A stretch of DNA of 64,000 bases from Comamonas sp. JUb58. GTDB taxonomy: Bacteria; Pseudomonadota; Gammaproteobacteria; Burkholderiales; Burkholderiaceae_C. Made by a program: the position numbers and the translations under genes. The stretch spans positions 24,009 through 88,008 of the forward strand of contig NZ_SOAL01000023.1 in the NCBI RefSeq assembly GCF_004364775.1, read 5' to 3'. A model generated the notes under the pieces. That model had not been told where the DNA came from. It ran no database searches and saw only the letters and a list, made by a program, of their open reading frames with translations. Shown in pieces: positions 1 to 9,810 of the stretch. How positions within the stretch are numbered: the first letter of the stretch is position 1; every line of letters starts with the position of its first letter.

Positions 1-2598
1 CAGGTCGGGTGTCTCGTTGCCGCTTTGGCCCAGCACCTGGCCCAGGATGGAGCCGCCCATGCGCATCTTGCCGCGCGAGAGATCAACCAGCACCAGGGTG
101 GTGTCGGCTTCGTTGGCATCCAGCTGGGGCGTGAGCGTGCTGCGCACATCATCGATGGAGGCAAAGCCGGTGATGATCAGGCTGACGGGCGAGGTGACCT
201 TCTTGGTTTCGCCGCCTTCGCTCCACTGCGTGCGCATCGACAAGCTGTCCTTGCCCACGGGGATGGAGATGTTCAGCTGCGGGCACAGCTCCATGCCCAC
301 AGCCTTGACGGTGGCGTACAGATCCGCGTCTTCACCGGGTTCGCCGCAAGCGGCCATCCAGTTGGCCGACATCTTCACCTTGGACAGCGCAATCGGCGCG
401 GCCAGCATATTGGTGATGGCTTCGGCAACCGCCATGCGGCCCGATGCGGGTGCATTGATGGCGGCCAGCGGGGTGCGTTCGCCCATGGCCATGGCCTCGC
501 CCTTGAAGCCCTGGAAATCGGCCAGGGTCACGGCGACGTCGGCCACCGGCACCTGCCAGGGGCCGACCATCTGGTCGCGGTGGGTCAGGCCGCCCACCGC
601 GCGGTCGCCAATGGTGACCAGGAAGCGCTTGGAGGCCACCGTGGGGTGGGCCAGCACATCGATCACGGCCTTTTCCAACGGCACGCCGGTCAGGTCAATG
701 GCGGGCAGGCTGCGCGCCACGGTCTGCACATCCTTGTGCATCTTGGGCGGCTTGCCCAGCAGCACGTCCATCGGCATATCGACCGGGAATTTCTGGTCGT
801 CTGCGGTCGCAGCCGGGTCTTGCAGCACCAGCTGGCGCTCTTCGGTCGCCGTGCCGATGACGGCAAACGGGCAGCGCTCGCGCTCGCAGAAGGCCGTGAA
901 CTGCGCCAGCGACTCGGGCGCAATCGCCATCACATAGCGTTCCTGGCTTTCGTTGGACCAGATTTCCTTGGGCGCCAGGCCCGATTCTTCGAGGTTGACC
1001 TTGCGCAGGTCAAAGCGGGCGCCACGGCCGGCGTCATTGGTCAGCTCGGGGAAGGCGTTGGACAGGCCACCGGCGCCCACGTCGTGGATCGCCAGGATGG
1101 GGTTGGCCGCGCCCTGCTGCCAGCAGTGGTTGATGACCTCTTGCGCACGGCGCTCGATCTCGGGGTTGCCGCGCTGCACCGAGTCAAAGTCTAGCTCGGC
1201 CGCATTGGTGCCGCTGGCCATGGAGCTGGCTGCGCCGCCGCCCATGCCGATGCGCATGCCCGGGCCGCCCAGCTGGATCAGCAAGGTGCCGGCGGGGAAC
1301 AGGATCTTCTGGGTCTGCTCGGCATCGATCACGCCCAGACCACCGGCGATCATGATGGGCTTGTGGTAGCCACGGGTGATGTCACCGACTTGCTGCTCGT
1401 ACTCGCGGAAGTAGCCGGTCAGGTTGGGACGGCCGAATTCGTTGTTGAACGCGGCGCCGCCCAGCGGGCCTTCGATCATGATCTGCAGCGGGCTGGCGAT
1501 GTGCTCGGGCTTGCCGACCTCGCTGCCCCAGAGCTTGGAGACGGTGAAGCCGGTCAGGCCCGCCTTGGGCTTGGAGCCCCGGCCGGTCGCGCCTTCGTCA
1601 CGGATCTCACCGCCCGCGCCGGTGGAGGCACCGGGGAAAGGCGAGATGGCCGTGGGGTGGTTGTGGGTCTCGACCTTCATCAGCACATGGCTGGTGGCTG
1701 CCTGCTTCTGGTAGCTGGGCGCCGTCACCGCATCGGCCTGGGTGTTGAACGGCGCCACATAGCGCTCGACCTGGTGGCCTTCCATGATGGAGGCATTGTC
1801 CGAATACGCCACCACGGTGTGCTGGGGCGAGACCGCCTCGGTGTGGCGGATCATGCCGAACAGGCTCTTGTCCTGCGCCACGCCGTCAATGGTGAAGTTG
1901 GCATTGAAGATCTTGTGGCGGCAGTGCTCGGAGTTCGCCTGGGCGAACATCATCAGCTCGACATCGCTGGGGTTGCGTGCCAGGCCCTTGAAGGCGTTTT
2001 CCAGGTACTCGATCTCGTCCTCAGCCAACGCCAGACCCCATTGCTTGTTGGCTTTTTCCAGCGCGCTGCGGCCACCGCCCAGCACATCGACAAACTCCAT
2101 CGGCTGGGCTTGCAGTGCGGAGAACAGCTGCTCGGCTTCGGCGCGGGTGCCGAACACCGACTCGGTCATGCGGTCATGCAGCAGCGCGGCGATCTGCGCG
2201 GTCTGCTCGGCGCTCAGCTCGGGCTTGCCGCCCAGCAGGCCGGCCTTGAGCTCGATGCGGTACTCGGTCAGGCGCTCGATGCGGAACACCGCCAGGCCGC
2301 AGTTGCGGGCAATGTCGGTGGCCTTGGAGGCCCAGGGCGAGATGGTGCCCATGCGGGGGGTGACGATGAAGGCCTGGCCGTCGCTGCCGCCTTCATAGGG
2401 GTCGCCATAGGTCAGCAGGGCCGCTACGCGCTCGGCCTCAGCACCCGCCAGAGGCTGCTCCGTGGCTACCAGATGCACAAAACGGGCAGCAATGCCCGTT
2501 ATCTTTGGATGGATCGCCGTCAATGCGGTCTGCAGTTGTTGGGCGCGGAAGGAGCTGAGGGCGTTACCGCCTGGTAGCTGAGTCAGGTGCAGTGTCAC
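1..2598 (-). CDS. purL: Phosphoribosylformylglycinamidine synthase, C-terminus outside window
   Basis: This large single-chain enzyme of purine synthesis uses glutamine and ATP to turn FGAR into FGAM in the cytoplasm. The reading frame is open from a GTG start at 2598 to the window edge, giving 866 codons of an expected 1,300 or so, so the glutaminase end is missing. The N-terminus reads [17 protein letters not shown], which matches the usual PurL opening. The family signature NSEHCRHK lies near residues 222-228. The last visible residues are [13 protein letters not shown] was chosen because homologous PurL proteins begin at this point; no good Shine-Dalgarno precedes it. The gene is divergent from map with about 180 bp between, in which I see no recognisable riboswitch or operator. 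Confidence 0.95.
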   Translation of the reverse strand, partial: MTLHLTQLPGGNALSSFRAQQLQTALTAIHPKITGIAARFVHLVATEQPLAGAEAERVAALLTYGDPYEGGSDGQAFIVTPRMGTISPWASKATDIARNCGLAVFRIERLTEYRIELKAGLLGGKPELSAEQTAQIAALLHDRMTESVFGTRAEAEQLFSALQAQPMEFVDVLGGGRSALEKANKQWGLALAEDEIEYLENAFKGLARNPSDVELMMFAQANSEHCRHKIFNANFTIDGVAQDKSLFGMIRHTEAVSPQHTVVAYSDNASIMEGHQVERYVAPFNTQADAVTAPSYQKQAATSHVLMKVETHNHPTAISPFPGASTGAGGEIRDEGATGRGSKPKAGLTGFTVSKLWGSEVGKPEHIASPLQIMIEGPLGGAAFNNEFGRPNLTGYFREYEQQVGDITRGYHKPIMIAGGLGVIDAEQTQKILFPAGTLLIQLGGPGMRIGMGGGAASSMASGTNAAELDFDSVQRGNPEIERRAQEVINHCWQQGAANPILAIHDVGAGGLSNAFPELTNDAGRGARFDLRKVNLEESGLAPKEIWSNESQERYVMAIAPESLAQFTAFCERERCPFAVIGTATEERQLVLQDPAATADDQKFPVDMPMDVLLGKPPKMHKDVQTVARSLPAIDLTGVPLEKAVIDVLAHPTVASKRFLVTIGDRAVGGLTHRDQMVGPWQVPVADVAVTLADFQGFKGEAMAMGERTPLAAINAPASGRMAVAEAITNMLAAPIALSKVKMSANWMAACGEPGEDADLYATVKAVGMELCPQLNISIPVGKDSLSMRTQWSEGGETKKVTSPVSLIITGFASIDDVRSTLTPQLDANEADTTLVLVDLSRGKMRMGGSILGQVLGQSGNETPDL

Positions 2599-2780
2599 GT
2601 GGCAGCCTATGTGGACTAGGAGGATGGGAAGAAAGCACGCATGCGCCTTGCCCACTGCTACGGGCGGACCGTGGCAGCACAATGACAAGGGCGGGATAAC
2701 CCGGGATTCTACTGTGCTGCGCTAGGTCACGTGGCCGCATGGACAACAGGCCAATGGCAGCGGTGGGATAATCATGGGCT

Positions 2781-3596
2781 ATGACCATCAAAATCAATAC
2801 GGAAGAAGATATTGCGCAGATGCGCATCGCAGGCCGCCTGGCCTCGGAGGTCCTGGACTACATCACCCCCCACATTCAACCAGGCATCACGACCAAGCAG
2901 ATCGATCTGCTGTGCGCCGAGGCCATGGAAAAGCAGGGCACCAAGTCGGCCTGCCTGGGCTACCAGCCACCGGGCATGACGCCCTACCCGGCCTATGTCT
3001 GTACCTCGGTGAACCATGTGGTCTGCCACGGCATCCCCAATGACAAGCCGCTCAAGAAGGGCGACGTCGTCAATGTGGACGTGACCATCATCACGCCCGA
3101 AGGCTATTTTGGCGACAACAGCCGCATGTTCGTGATCGGCGAAGGCACGATTGCCGGCAAGCGCCTGTGCCAGCTGACCTTTGAAGCCATGTGGCATGGC
3201 ATCGTGCAGGTCAAGAATGGCGCCCACCTGGGCGATATCGGCCATGCGATCCAGAAGTTTGCCGAAGGCCAGGGCCTGTCGGTCGTGCGCGAGTACTGCG
3301 GCCACGGCATCGGCAAGGTGTTTCACGATGAGCCCCAGGTGCTGCACTATGGCCGCCCGGGCACCGGCGTCGAGCTCAAGACCGGCATGATCTTCACGAT
3401 CGAGCCCATGCTCAACCTGGGCAAGAAGGACATCAAGGACCTGGGCAATGATGGCTGGACCGTCATCACCAAGGACCACAGCCTGTCGGCCCAATGGGAA
3501 GTCGAAGTGCTGGTGACCGACACCGGCTACGAAGTGCTGACCTGGTCGGAAGGCTCGCCCACGCCGCCGAGCTTTGTGACCACCATCAAGTGCTGA
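2781..3596 (+). CDS. map: Methionine aminopeptidase, type I
   Basis: Removes the initiator methionine from nascent proteins. The 271-residue pita-bread fold has the five metal ligands expected for type I enzymes: D100, D112, H175, E208 and E240, with the substrate-side H83 in VCHGIP. Two positions differ from common bacterial sequences: DNS replaces DTS after the second aspartate, and WEVE replaces the usual YEHT around the last glutamate. The ligands themselves are kept, so activity is likely. The gene precedes glnD, an order also found in other proteobacteria, but a terminator-like hairpin separates them. A GATAAT -10-like box lies only about 9 bp before the ATG. A second map paralog elsewhere in the genome cannot be excluded. 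Confidence 0.93.
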   Translation: MTIKINTEEDIAQMRIAGRLASEVLDYITPHIQPGITTKQIDLLCAEAMEKQGTKSACLGYQPPGMTPYPAYVCTSVNHVVCHGIPNDKPLKKGDVVNVDVTIITPEGYFGDNSRMFVIGEGTIAGKRLCQLTFEAMWHGIVQVKNGAHLGDIGHAIQKFAEGQGLSVVREYCGHGIGKVFHDEPQVLHYGRPGTGVELKTGMIFTIEPMLNLGKKDIKDLGNDGWTVITKDHSLSAQWEVEVLVTDTGYEVLTWSEGSPTPPSFVTTIKC

Positions 3597-3632
3597 TGGC
3601 AGCGCGATAGCGCAGCCCTGCAATGCGCCCTG

Positions 3633-3667
3633 AAGGCGGCACCGCGACAAGCGTGCCGCCTTTTGTT
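3633..3667 (+). terminator. Intrinsic terminator after map
   Basis: Stem AAGGCGGCA (3633-3641) pairs with TGCCGCCTT (3654-3662) across a 12-nt loop and is followed by a short T run. It lies 36 bp past the map stop and before glnD. Confidence 0.75.
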
Positions 3668-3783
3668 ATGGCGGCCCTGCCGCCGGAACGCCCTGATTTG
3701 GTGCGCCGTGGCATGGAATGTGCTTATTCGCATGCGCTGTTTATTGCTATGGCACACTGCCAGCGACAGCACAGTTAGGCACC

Positions 3784-6402
3784 ATGAACGATCCTCGCAT
3801 TCCGCAGCTGCGCGAGCAGTACCAGGCGCAACGCAGCGCCCTGTTTGACGACATCATGGCCGGGGGCAGCAGTACCCGGGGCATACAGACGCAGCTGCGC
3901 AAGCTCTCGCAGCTGGCCGATGTGCTGCTGCGCGACCTCTGGCACCTGGCCGGCCTGCCCGGCCGGCTGAACCTGGTGGGCGTGGGCGGTTTTGGCCGGG
4001 GCAAGCTCTTCCCCTATTCCGATATCGATGTGCTGCTGCTGCTGCCCGAAGGCACCGACCCGGAGCAGGACAGCGAATTGCGCAGCGCGATCGAACAGTT
4101 CATCGGTTCCTGCTGGGATGCGGGGCTGGAGATTGGCTCTAGCGTGCGCACCATCAGCCAGTGCATCAGCGAGGCCCAGGCGGATGTGACGGTGCAGACG
4201 GCGCTGCTGGAATCGCGCCGCATCATCGGCTCGCCACGCCTCTACCACCTGTTCCAGGCGGCACTGGCCCAATCGATCAAGCCCGATGCCTTTGTCGTGG
4301 CCAAGGTGCTGGAGATGCAGCAGCGCCACAACAAGTACGAGAACACCGTCTATGCGCTGGAGCCCAACTGCAAGGAATCGCCCGGCGGCCTGCGCGATCT
4401 GCAGCTGATCCTGTGGCTGGGCCGTGCCACCGGCCTGGGCAGCCGCTGGAAGGAGCTGGCCGACAAGGGGCTGGCCACCGTCTACGAGGTGCGCAACCTG
4501 CAGCGCAATGAGGACCTGATTTGCCTCATCCGCGCGCGGCTGCACATTGTGGCGCGCCGCCGCGAGGACCGGCTGGTCTTCGACCTGCAAACGCCGGTGG
4601 CCGAGTCCTTTGGCTTCAAGACCATCACGCCGGCCGGCCAGCGCTTTCCCAAGCGCGCCAGCGAGGAGCTGATGAAGCGCTACTACTGGGCCGCCAAGGC
4701 CGTGGCCCAGCTCACGCAGATCCTGATGCTGAACATGGACGAGCGTCTGCACCCGGGCAACCACACCCTGCGCCGCATCGATGACGAGTTCTACGACAAG
4801 GCCGGACTTATCGAGGTGGCCGACGACGAGGTCTACCAGCGCAACCCGCACGCGATCTTGCGCACCTTCTTGCTCTATGAGACCGAGCCGGGCCTGAAGG
4901 ACCTGTCAGCCCGCACCTTCCGCGCGCTCTACCATGCGCGCCAGCTGATGGATGCGCAGTTCCGGCGCGATCCGGTCAACCGCGCCACCTTCATGCAGAT
5001 CCTGCAGCAGCCCCATGGCATCACCCATGCGATGCGGCTGCTGAACCAGACCTCGGTGCTGGGCCGCTACCTCTGGCCGTTCCGCCGCATCGTGGGCCAG
5101 ATGCAGCATGACCTGTTCCATGTCTACACGGTGGACCAGCACATCCTGATGGTGCTGCGCAATGTGCGGCGCTTCTTCATGGCCGAGCATGCGCATGAGT
5201 ACCCGTTCTGCTCCCAGCTGGCCGCCGGCTGGGACAAGCCCTGGATTCTGTACCTGGCCGCCCTCTTCCACGACATCGGCAAGGGCCGGGGCGGCGACCA
5301 TTCGGAGATCGGTGCGCTGGAGGTCAAGCGTTTTTGCCGCGACCACCAGATTGCCAAGGAAGACCGGCAGCTGGTCGAGTTTCTGGTGCGCGAGCACCTG
5401 ACGATGAGCCAGGTGGCGCAAAAGCAGGACACGTCCGATCCCGAGGTGATCACCGCCTTTGCCGAGCGCATGGGCAATGAGCGCCGGCTCACCGCGCTCT
5501 ACCTGCTGACCGTGGCCGACATCCGGGGCACCAGCCCCAAGGTCTGGAATGCCTGGAAAGGCAAGCTGCTGGAAGACCTGTACCGCGCCACTCTGCGCGT
5601 GCTGGGCGGACGGGCACCCGATGTGGCCGCACAGGTGGAAATCCGCAAGCGCGAGGCCCTGGTGCTGCTAGCGCTGTCGGCCCAGCCGCACGAGTCACAA
5701 AAGGCGCTGTGGGACACCTTGGGCCTGGACTATTTTCTGCGCCATGAGGCCGCCGATATTGCCTGGCACACGCGCCACCTGTCGCGCGCCGTGGGCAGCA
5801 AGGCCACCCTGGTGCGCGCGCGCCAGTCGCTGGCCGGCGAAGGCCTGCAGGTGATGGTGTATGCGCCGGACCAGCCCGATCTGTTTGCCCGCATCTGCAG
5901 CTATTTCGACCAGGCGGGTTTCTCGATTCTGGACGCCCGGGTGCACACCGCCCTCAACCGCTGTGCGCTGGACACTTTCCAGGTGGTGGCCACCGATGCA
6001 CCGCAAAGCTACCGCGAGCTGATCAACCTGGTGGAGAGCCAGCTGACGCGCGTGCTGGTGGACGCCCAGCCGCTGCCCGAGCCGGCGCAGCGCCGTGTAT
6101 CGCGCCGGGTCAAGAGCTTTCCGGTGGCGCCACGCGTGCTGCTGCGCCCTGATGACAAGGGCCAGCGCTGGCTGCTGTCGATCTCGGCGGCCGACCGCGC
6201 AGGCCTGCTCTACACCGTGGCGCGCATCCTGGCCCGCCACCAGCTGAGTGTGGAGCTGGCCAAGATCAGCACCTTGGGCGAGCGGGTGGAAGACAGCTTT
6301 TTGCTGCAGGGCCCGGAGCTGCAGAACAATGTGAGCCAGATCGCGATCGAGACCGAACTGCTCTGGGCACTGGCCGCCACCGGCAGCGGCGCGGCCGGTT
6401 GA
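3784..6402 (+). CDS. glnD: Bifunctional uridylyltransferase/uridylyl-removing enzyme
   Basis: Primary nitrogen sensor: it uridylylates P-II proteins when glutamine is low and removes UMP when glutamine is high. The 872-residue protein shows the four expected parts. The nucleotidyltransferase motif GFGRGKLFPYSDID is near residues 69-82. An HD phosphohydrolase motif (LFHDIGKGRGGDHSE) is near residue 494. Two C-terminal ACT domains begin near residues 685 and 796. The ATG at 3784 was preferred to an upstream in-frame start at 3718 because the extra 22 residues are hydrophobic and unlike the family. Its likely target, the P-II protein, is encoded at 27752-28090. The gene runs into convergent def with an 18-bp gap. 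Confidence 0.96.
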   Translation: MNDPRIPQLREQYQAQRSALFDDIMAGGSSTRGIQTQLRKLSQLADVLLRDLWHLAGLPGRLNLVGVGGFGRGKLFPYSDIDVLLLLPEGTDPEQDSELRSAIEQFIGSCWDAGLEIGSSVRTISQCISEAQADVTVQTALLESRRIIGSPRLYHLFQAALAQSIKPDAFVVAKVLEMQQRHNKYENTVYALEPNCKESPGGLRDLQLILWLGRATGLGSRWKELADKGLATVYEVRNLQRNEDLICLIRARLHIVARRREDRLVFDLQTPVAESFGFKTITPAGQRFPKRASEELMKRYYWAAKAVAQLTQILMLNMDERLHPGNHTLRRIDDEFYDKAGLIEVADDEVYQRNPHAILRTFLLYETEPGLKDLSARTFRALYHARQLMDAQFRRDPVNRATFMQILQQPHGITHAMRLLNQTSVLGRYLWPFRRIVGQMQHDLFHVYTVDQHILMVLRNVRRFFMAEHAHEYPFCSQLAAGWDKPWILYLAALFHDIGKGRGGDHSEIGALEVKRFCRDHQIAKEDRQLVEFLVREHLTMSQVAQKQDTSDPEVITAFAERMGNERRLTALYLLTVADIRGTSPKVWNAWKGKLLEDLYRATLRVLGGRAPDVAAQVEIRKREALVLLALSAQPHESQKALWDTLGLDYFLRHEAADIAWHTRHLSRAVGSKATLVRARQSLAGEGLQVMVYAPDQPDLFARICSYFDQAGFSILDARVHTALNRCALDTFQVVATDAPQSYRELINLVESQLTRVLVDAQPLPEPAQRRVSRRVKSFPVAPRVLLRPDDKGQRWLLSISAADRAGLLYTVARILARHQLSVELAKISTLGERVEDSFLLQGPELQNNVSQIAIETELLWALAATGSGAAG

Positions 6403-6420
6403 TGTTCACCAGGGGGCGAC

Positions 6421-6960
6421 TCAGTCGTCCTCCGCCGCGCTGATGCCGGGGAACAGCACCTCGGTAAAGCCGAACTGGCTGAAATCGCGCACCCGCATCG
6501 GGTAGAGCTTGCCCCAGAGGTGGTCGCATTCATGCTGCACCACCCGGGCATGGAAGCCTTCGGCCACGCGGTCAATCGGGTCGCCATACTGGTCAAAGCC
6601 GGTGTAGCGGATCTTGTGCCAGCGCGGCACCATGCCACGCAGGCCCGGCACCGACAAACAACCTTCCCAGTCATCCTCTTCCTCGTCCGACAGGGGCGTG
6701 ATCACCGGGTTGATCAGCACCGTGGGCGGCACCAGCGGGCGGTCCGGGTAACGCGGGTTGCGATCGGGCGAGCCGAAGAACACCACCTGCAAGTCCACCC
6801 CGATCTGCGGCGCTGCCAGGCCCGCGCCATGGGCGTCGCGCATGGTGTCGAGCAGGTCCTGCACCAGCTGGTGCAGCGCATCGGTGTCGAATTCGGTCAC
6901 GGGCTGCGCCGTGCGCAGCAAACGGGCATCGCCCATTTTCAAGATTGGATAGATCGCCAT
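6421..6960 (-). CDS. def: Peptide deformylase
   Basis: Removes the formyl group from the N-terminal methionine of new proteins, the step before methionine aminopeptidase (map at 2781). The 179-residue product has all three family motifs: [10 protein letters not shown] at 45-54, EGCLS at 99-103 and HECDH at 143-147; C101, H143 and H147 bind the metal and E144 is catalytic. The start [10 protein letters not shown] was chosen over an upstream in-frame start that would add 25 unrelated residues. The sequence resembles the second, non-fmt-linked deformylase found in many betaproteobacteria, but this is an inference from the absence of fmt next to it. Confidence 0.94.
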   Translation of the reverse strand: MAIYPILKMGDARLLRTAQPVTEFDTDALHQLVQDLLDTMRDAHGAGLAAPQIGVDLQVVFFGSPDRNPRYPDRPLVPPTVLINPVITPLSDEEEDDWEGCLSVPGLRGMVPRWHKIRYTGFDQYGDPIDRVAEGFHARVVQHECDHLWGKLYPMRVRDFSQFGFTEVLFPGISAAEDD

Positions 6961-7088
6961 GCCGGCATGGTAGCGCAGCGGGCAAGCCCATCTGCCGCCT
7001 TTTGCCACCCAAAACGGCAGCACTGCAAGAGGCACAGCTTGCCCAGCATCAAGACACTGTTATGCGGCGCGATGCACAATGCGAGACC

Positions 7089-7532
7089 ATGAACGAGCCC
7101 GGAGCCTCTTCCCCCGCGCTGCAAGACGTGCAGACGCCGGCCTACTGCCCCATCCGCAGCCCGGTTTTGCGCTGGCTGCTGCTGTTGGCGGCCGTGGCCT
7201 GCCTGGCGATGGGCATCATCGGTATTTTTGTGCCGGGCCTGCCCACCACGGTGTTTGTGCTGATGGCCGGGGCCTGCGCGGCACGCAGCTCGCCTCGCCT
7301 GCATGCCTGGCTGTGGCGCCACCGCCTGTTTGGCGGCATGCTGCGCAACTGGGCGGCGGGCGGTTTTGTCAGCCGCAAGGCCAAGTGGAGCGCCAGCATC
7401 ACGATGGCAGTATGCGCCGTCATCATGCTGCTGGTGCCAGCGCCGGGCTGGGCCAAGCTGTTGTCGATTGGCTGCATGGCCTGCGTGCTGGCTTGGCTGT
7501 GGTGCCGGCCCGAGCCGCCTACGCCCCAGTGA
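7089..7532 (+). CDS. YbaN-like DUF454 inner-membrane protein
   Basis: A 147-residue membrane protein. After a roughly 25-residue N-terminal tail there is a hydrophobic segment (near residues 28-50) with the DUF454-like pattern GIIGIFVPGLPTT, then a central amphipathic part containing HAWLWRHRLFGG, and two more hydrophobic segments near the C-terminus. The ATG at 7089 was chosen because upstream in-frame residues are charged and lack family similarity. YbaN-type proteins are small inner-membrane proteins of uncertain function, and nothing in the neighbourhood suggests a role. Confidence 0.8.
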   Translation: MNEPGASSPALQDVQTPAYCPIRSPVLRWLLLLAAVACLAMGIIGIFVPGLPTTVFVLMAGACAARSSPRLHAWLWRHRLFGGMLRNWAAGGFVSRKAKWSASITMAVCAVIMLLVPAPGWAKLLSIGCMACVLAWLWCRPEPPTPQ

Positions 7533-7614
7533 GCGCAGCGCCCTCCTGGCAGTCCCAGGCAGCCCCTGTCGGCAAAAAATGACCTGGTCTGTTTTTCAGG
7601 CCAAAAATTCGTTC

Positions 7615-7620
7615 TATAAT
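7615..7620 (+). promoter_or_regulatory. -10 box of the tRNA-Asn cluster
   Basis: A perfect TATAAT lies 12 nt before the first mature tRNA base. No good -35 hexamer is seen 17 bp upstream (TTTTTC), so the call rests on the -10 and its position. Confidence 0.6.
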
Positions 7621-7631
7621 CGCAGTCTTGT

Positions 7632-7707
7632 TCCTCAATAGCTCAGTTGGTAGAGCGCCGGACTGTTAATCCGTAGGTCCCTGGTTCGAGCCCAGGTTGA
7701 GGAGCCA
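7632..7707 (+). tRNA. tRNA-Asn(GTT), copy 1
   Basis: A 76-nt cloverleaf with encoded CCA. The acceptor stem TCCTCAA pairs with TTGAGGA, the anticodon loop is CTGTTAA with anticodon GTT, and the T-arm is CTGG-TTCGAGC-CCAG. It is the first of four identical tandem copies. Confidence 0.98.
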
Positions 7708-7753
7708 AAGAATTTTTTGGCTTTGCAATCGAACAAAGCCTGTTTACCGATAT

Positions 7754-7829
7754 TCCTCAATAGCTCAGTTGGTAGAGCGCCGGACTGTTAATCCGTAGGT
7801 CCCTGGTTCGAGCCCAGGTTGAGGAGCCA
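7754..7829 (+). tRNA. tRNA-Asn(GTT), copy 2
   Basis: Identical over all 76 nt to copy 1, with encoded CCA. It starts 122 bp after copy 1. Confidence 0.98.
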
Positions 7830-7876
7830 TCACTTATCTGCCCTGCAATCGTTCAGGGCATTGACCAAAAATTTGT

Positions 7877-7952
7877 TCCTCAATAGCTCAGTTGGTAGAG
7901 CGCCGGACTGTTAATCCGTAGGTCCCTGGTTCGAGCCCAGGTTGAGGAGCCA
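7877..7952 (+). tRNA. tRNA-Asn(GTT), copy 3
   Basis: Identical over all 76 nt to copy 1, with encoded CCA. It starts 123 bp after copy 2. Confidence 0.98.
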
Positions 7953-7998
7953 AAGCATTTTTGGCTTTGCAATCGCACAAAGCCTGTTCACCGTTTAT

Positions 7999-8074
7999 TC
8001 CTCAATAGCTCAGTTGGTAGAGCGCCGGACTGTTAATCCGTAGGTCCCTGGTTCGAGCCCAGGTTGAGGAGCCA
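7999..8074 (+). tRNA. tRNA-Asn(GTT), copy 4
   Basis: Identical over all 76 nt to copy 1, with encoded CCA. It starts 122 bp after copy 3 and is followed at once by a terminator. Confidence 0.98.
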
Positions 8075-8078
8075 TTCA

Positions 8079-8106
8079 AAAAGCCTGCACACGTGCAGGC
8101 TTTTTT
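8079..8106 (+). terminator. Terminator of the tRNA-Asn cluster
   Basis: AAGCCTGCAC and GTGCAGGCTT form a strong stem with a very short loop, directly followed by a run of six T. It starts 5 nt past the last CCA. Confidence 0.9.
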
Positions 8107-8218
8107 GTTTTTGCCGCTTAAAGCCTGCAGTGGCGGCAGAACTGCAGTATTTGTCACCCCCGCGTGGCCTTGGGGGCCAGCAGCCCGCCATTTGGCCGCT
8201 ACCATGGCAACAGACACC

Positions 8219-9004
8219 ATGAGCGCCAACCACCACACGCCCCCACTTGCCTGGCTGCAAGCCGATGACGACTTTCCACCGGTCGACATGGCCTGGGGAC
8301 ACAATACCCCCCACCCCGGCCTGCTGGCCGCCGGCGGCGTGCTCGACAGCGCCCATCTGCAACAGGCCTACCGCCAGGGCATCTTCCCCTGGTACAGCGA
8401 GGGCTCGCCGATCCTGTGGTGGTCCACCGATCCGCGCATGGTGCTGCAAACGGCTGATTTCCGGCTGCACCGCTCGCTCAAGCAGGCGATCCGCAAGTTC
8501 GAGCAGGACCCGCACAGCGAACTGCGCATCGACAGCGACTTTGCCGCGGTGATTGCCGCCTGCAGCCAGCAGGACCGCCCGGGCCAGGACGGAACCTGGA
8601 TCGTTGACGACATCCAGGCCGCCTACACCCAGCTGCACCGGGATGGCTTTGCCCACAGCGTCGAACTGTGGCAAGGCGGCGAGCTGGTGGCCGGGCTGTA
8701 CTGCGTCGCCATTGGCCGCGCGGTGTTTGGTGAATCGATGTTCACCACCGTGCCCAATGGCTCCAAGATTGCATTGGCCGCGCTGGTGCAGATCTGCCGG
8801 CGCGACCAGGCACCGATGATCGATTGCCAGCAAAACACCGGGCATCTGGCCTTCATGGGCGCCGCCGAGATGCCGCGCAGCCGCTTTTTGGCCAATGTGC
8901 AGCGGCAAATAGCGCTGCCCCCGATGCGCTGGGAGTTTGCATCTCGCGATTGGACTGACATAATCCCACTATCTGAAATGACATCTCCGCATCCGGATGA
9001 GTAG
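8219..9004 (+). CDS. aat: Leucyl/phenylalanyl-tRNA-protein transferase
   Basis: Adds Leu or Phe from aminoacyl-tRNA to proteins with N-terminal Arg or Lys, marking them for ClpAP (N-end rule). The 261-residue product carries the family's conserved stretches: [33 protein letters not shown] near the N-terminus, and GESMFT and [10 protein letters not shown] further on. The ATG at 8219 was taken as start; an in-frame ATG at 8204 would add five residues and neither has a clear ribosome-binding site. The stop overlaps the start of bpt by 8 bp, so the two N-end-rule transferases are translated as a pair. Confidence 0.94.
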   Translation: MSANHHTPPLAWLQADDDFPPVDMAWGHNTPHPGLLAAGGVLDSAHLQQAYRQGIFPWYSEGSPILWWSTDPRMVLQTADFRLHRSLKQAIRKFEQDPHSELRIDSDFAAVIAACSQQDRPGQDGTWIVDDIQAAYTQLHRDGFAHSVELWQGGELVAGLYCVAIGRAVFGESMFTTVPNGSKIALAALVQICRRDQAPMIDCQQNTGHLAFMGAAEMPRSRFLANVQRQIALPPMRWEFASRDWTDIIPLSEMTSPHPDE

Positions 9005-9755
9005 GCTGAACGAACTACCACTGCACAGCTTGCAGTTTTATGCGACAGCGCCCTACCCATGCAGCTATCTCGAAGCGCGCATGGCGCGGTCTCAGGTAGC
9101 CACGCCCAGCCACGCCATCCAGAACGATGTCTATTCCGAGTTGATCCAGCAGGGTTTTCGCCGCAGCGGCCTGTTCACCTACCGCCCTTATTGCGACGGC
9201 TGCCAGGCCTGCGTGCCCTTGCGCGTGCATGTGCAGGACTTCAAACCCAAGCGCCACCAGCGCCGCGCGCGCAAGCAGCACGAAGCGCTGGATGTGCGCG
9301 TGCTGCCGCTGGGTTTTCTGCGCGAGCACTATGAGCTCTACCTGCGCTACCAATCGGCCCGCCATACCGGCGGCGGCATGGATGAGGACAGCGTCGAGCA
9401 GTATTCGCAGTTCATGCTGCAAAGCCGGGTCAACAGCCGCCTGGTGGAGTTCCGCGAACCCACGCAGAACCAGCAGCCCGGCGCCTTGAAGATGGTCTCG
9501 ATCATCGACATCCTCAATGACGGCCTATCCGCCGTCTACACCTTTTACGAGCCCGAGGCCCACACCAGCTACGGCACCTACAACGTGCTCTGGCAGATTG
9601 AACAGTGCCGCGCGATGGGCCTGCCCTACCTCTACCTGGGCTACTGGATTGCCGCCAGCCCCAAGATGCAATACAAGGCCGATTACCAGCCCTTTGAGGT
9701 CTATATCGACCAGCGCTGGCAACCGGGCCAGCTCGCCAACCATTGCGCCCCTTGA
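8997..9755 (+). CDS. bpt: Aspartate/glutamate leucyltransferase (Bpt/Ate family)
   Basis: Transfers Leu from Leu-tRNA to proteins with N-terminal Asp or Glu, feeding the same ClpS/ClpAP route as Aat. The 252-residue product matches the bacterial arginyl-tRNA-protein transferase-like family: [15 protein letters not shown] near residues 19-33, the cysteine cluster C66/C69/C72 ([12 protein letters not shown]), and a C-terminal acetyltransferase-like half with YNVLWQIE and LYLGYWI. It overlaps aat by 8 bp. Leu rather than Arg transfer is inferred from the bacterial Bpt type and the pairing with aat. Confidence 0.92.
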   Translation: MSRLNELPLHSLQFYATAPYPCSYLEARMARSQVATPSHAIQNDVYSELIQQGFRRSGLFTYRPYCDGCQACVPLRVHVQDFKPKRHQRRARKQHEALDVRVLPLGFLREHYELYLRYQSARHTGGGMDEDSVEQYSQFMLQSRVNSRLVEFREPTQNQQPGALKMVSIIDILNDGLSAVYTFYEPEAHTSYGTYNVLWQIEQCRAMGLPYLYLGYWIAASPKMQYKADYQPFEVYIDQRWQPGQLANHCAP

Positions 9756-9810
9756 TCGCTGCGATCAAGCGGCCCACCCCTATCTTTGTTATTTGAGCGC
9801 CAGTCTACGC

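Larger units (their letters stand above)
7719..7984 (+). other. Hairpins in the three tRNA-Asn spacers
   Basis: Each spacer between tRNA copies holds one stem-loop: 7719-7740 (GGCTTTG/CAAAGCC), 7840-7859 (GCCCTG/CAGGGC) and 7963-7984 (GGCTTTG/CAAAGCC). All three loops start with CAATCG. The stems differ in sequence between spacer 2 and spacers 1 and 3 yet remain fully paired. They may guide processing of the polycistronic precursor. None has a T run strong enough to be a terminator. Confidence 0.65.

Noticed and set aside
2599..2780. Purine riboswitch or PurR site between purL and map
   Set aside because: No conserved junction or palindrome of either kind could be found.
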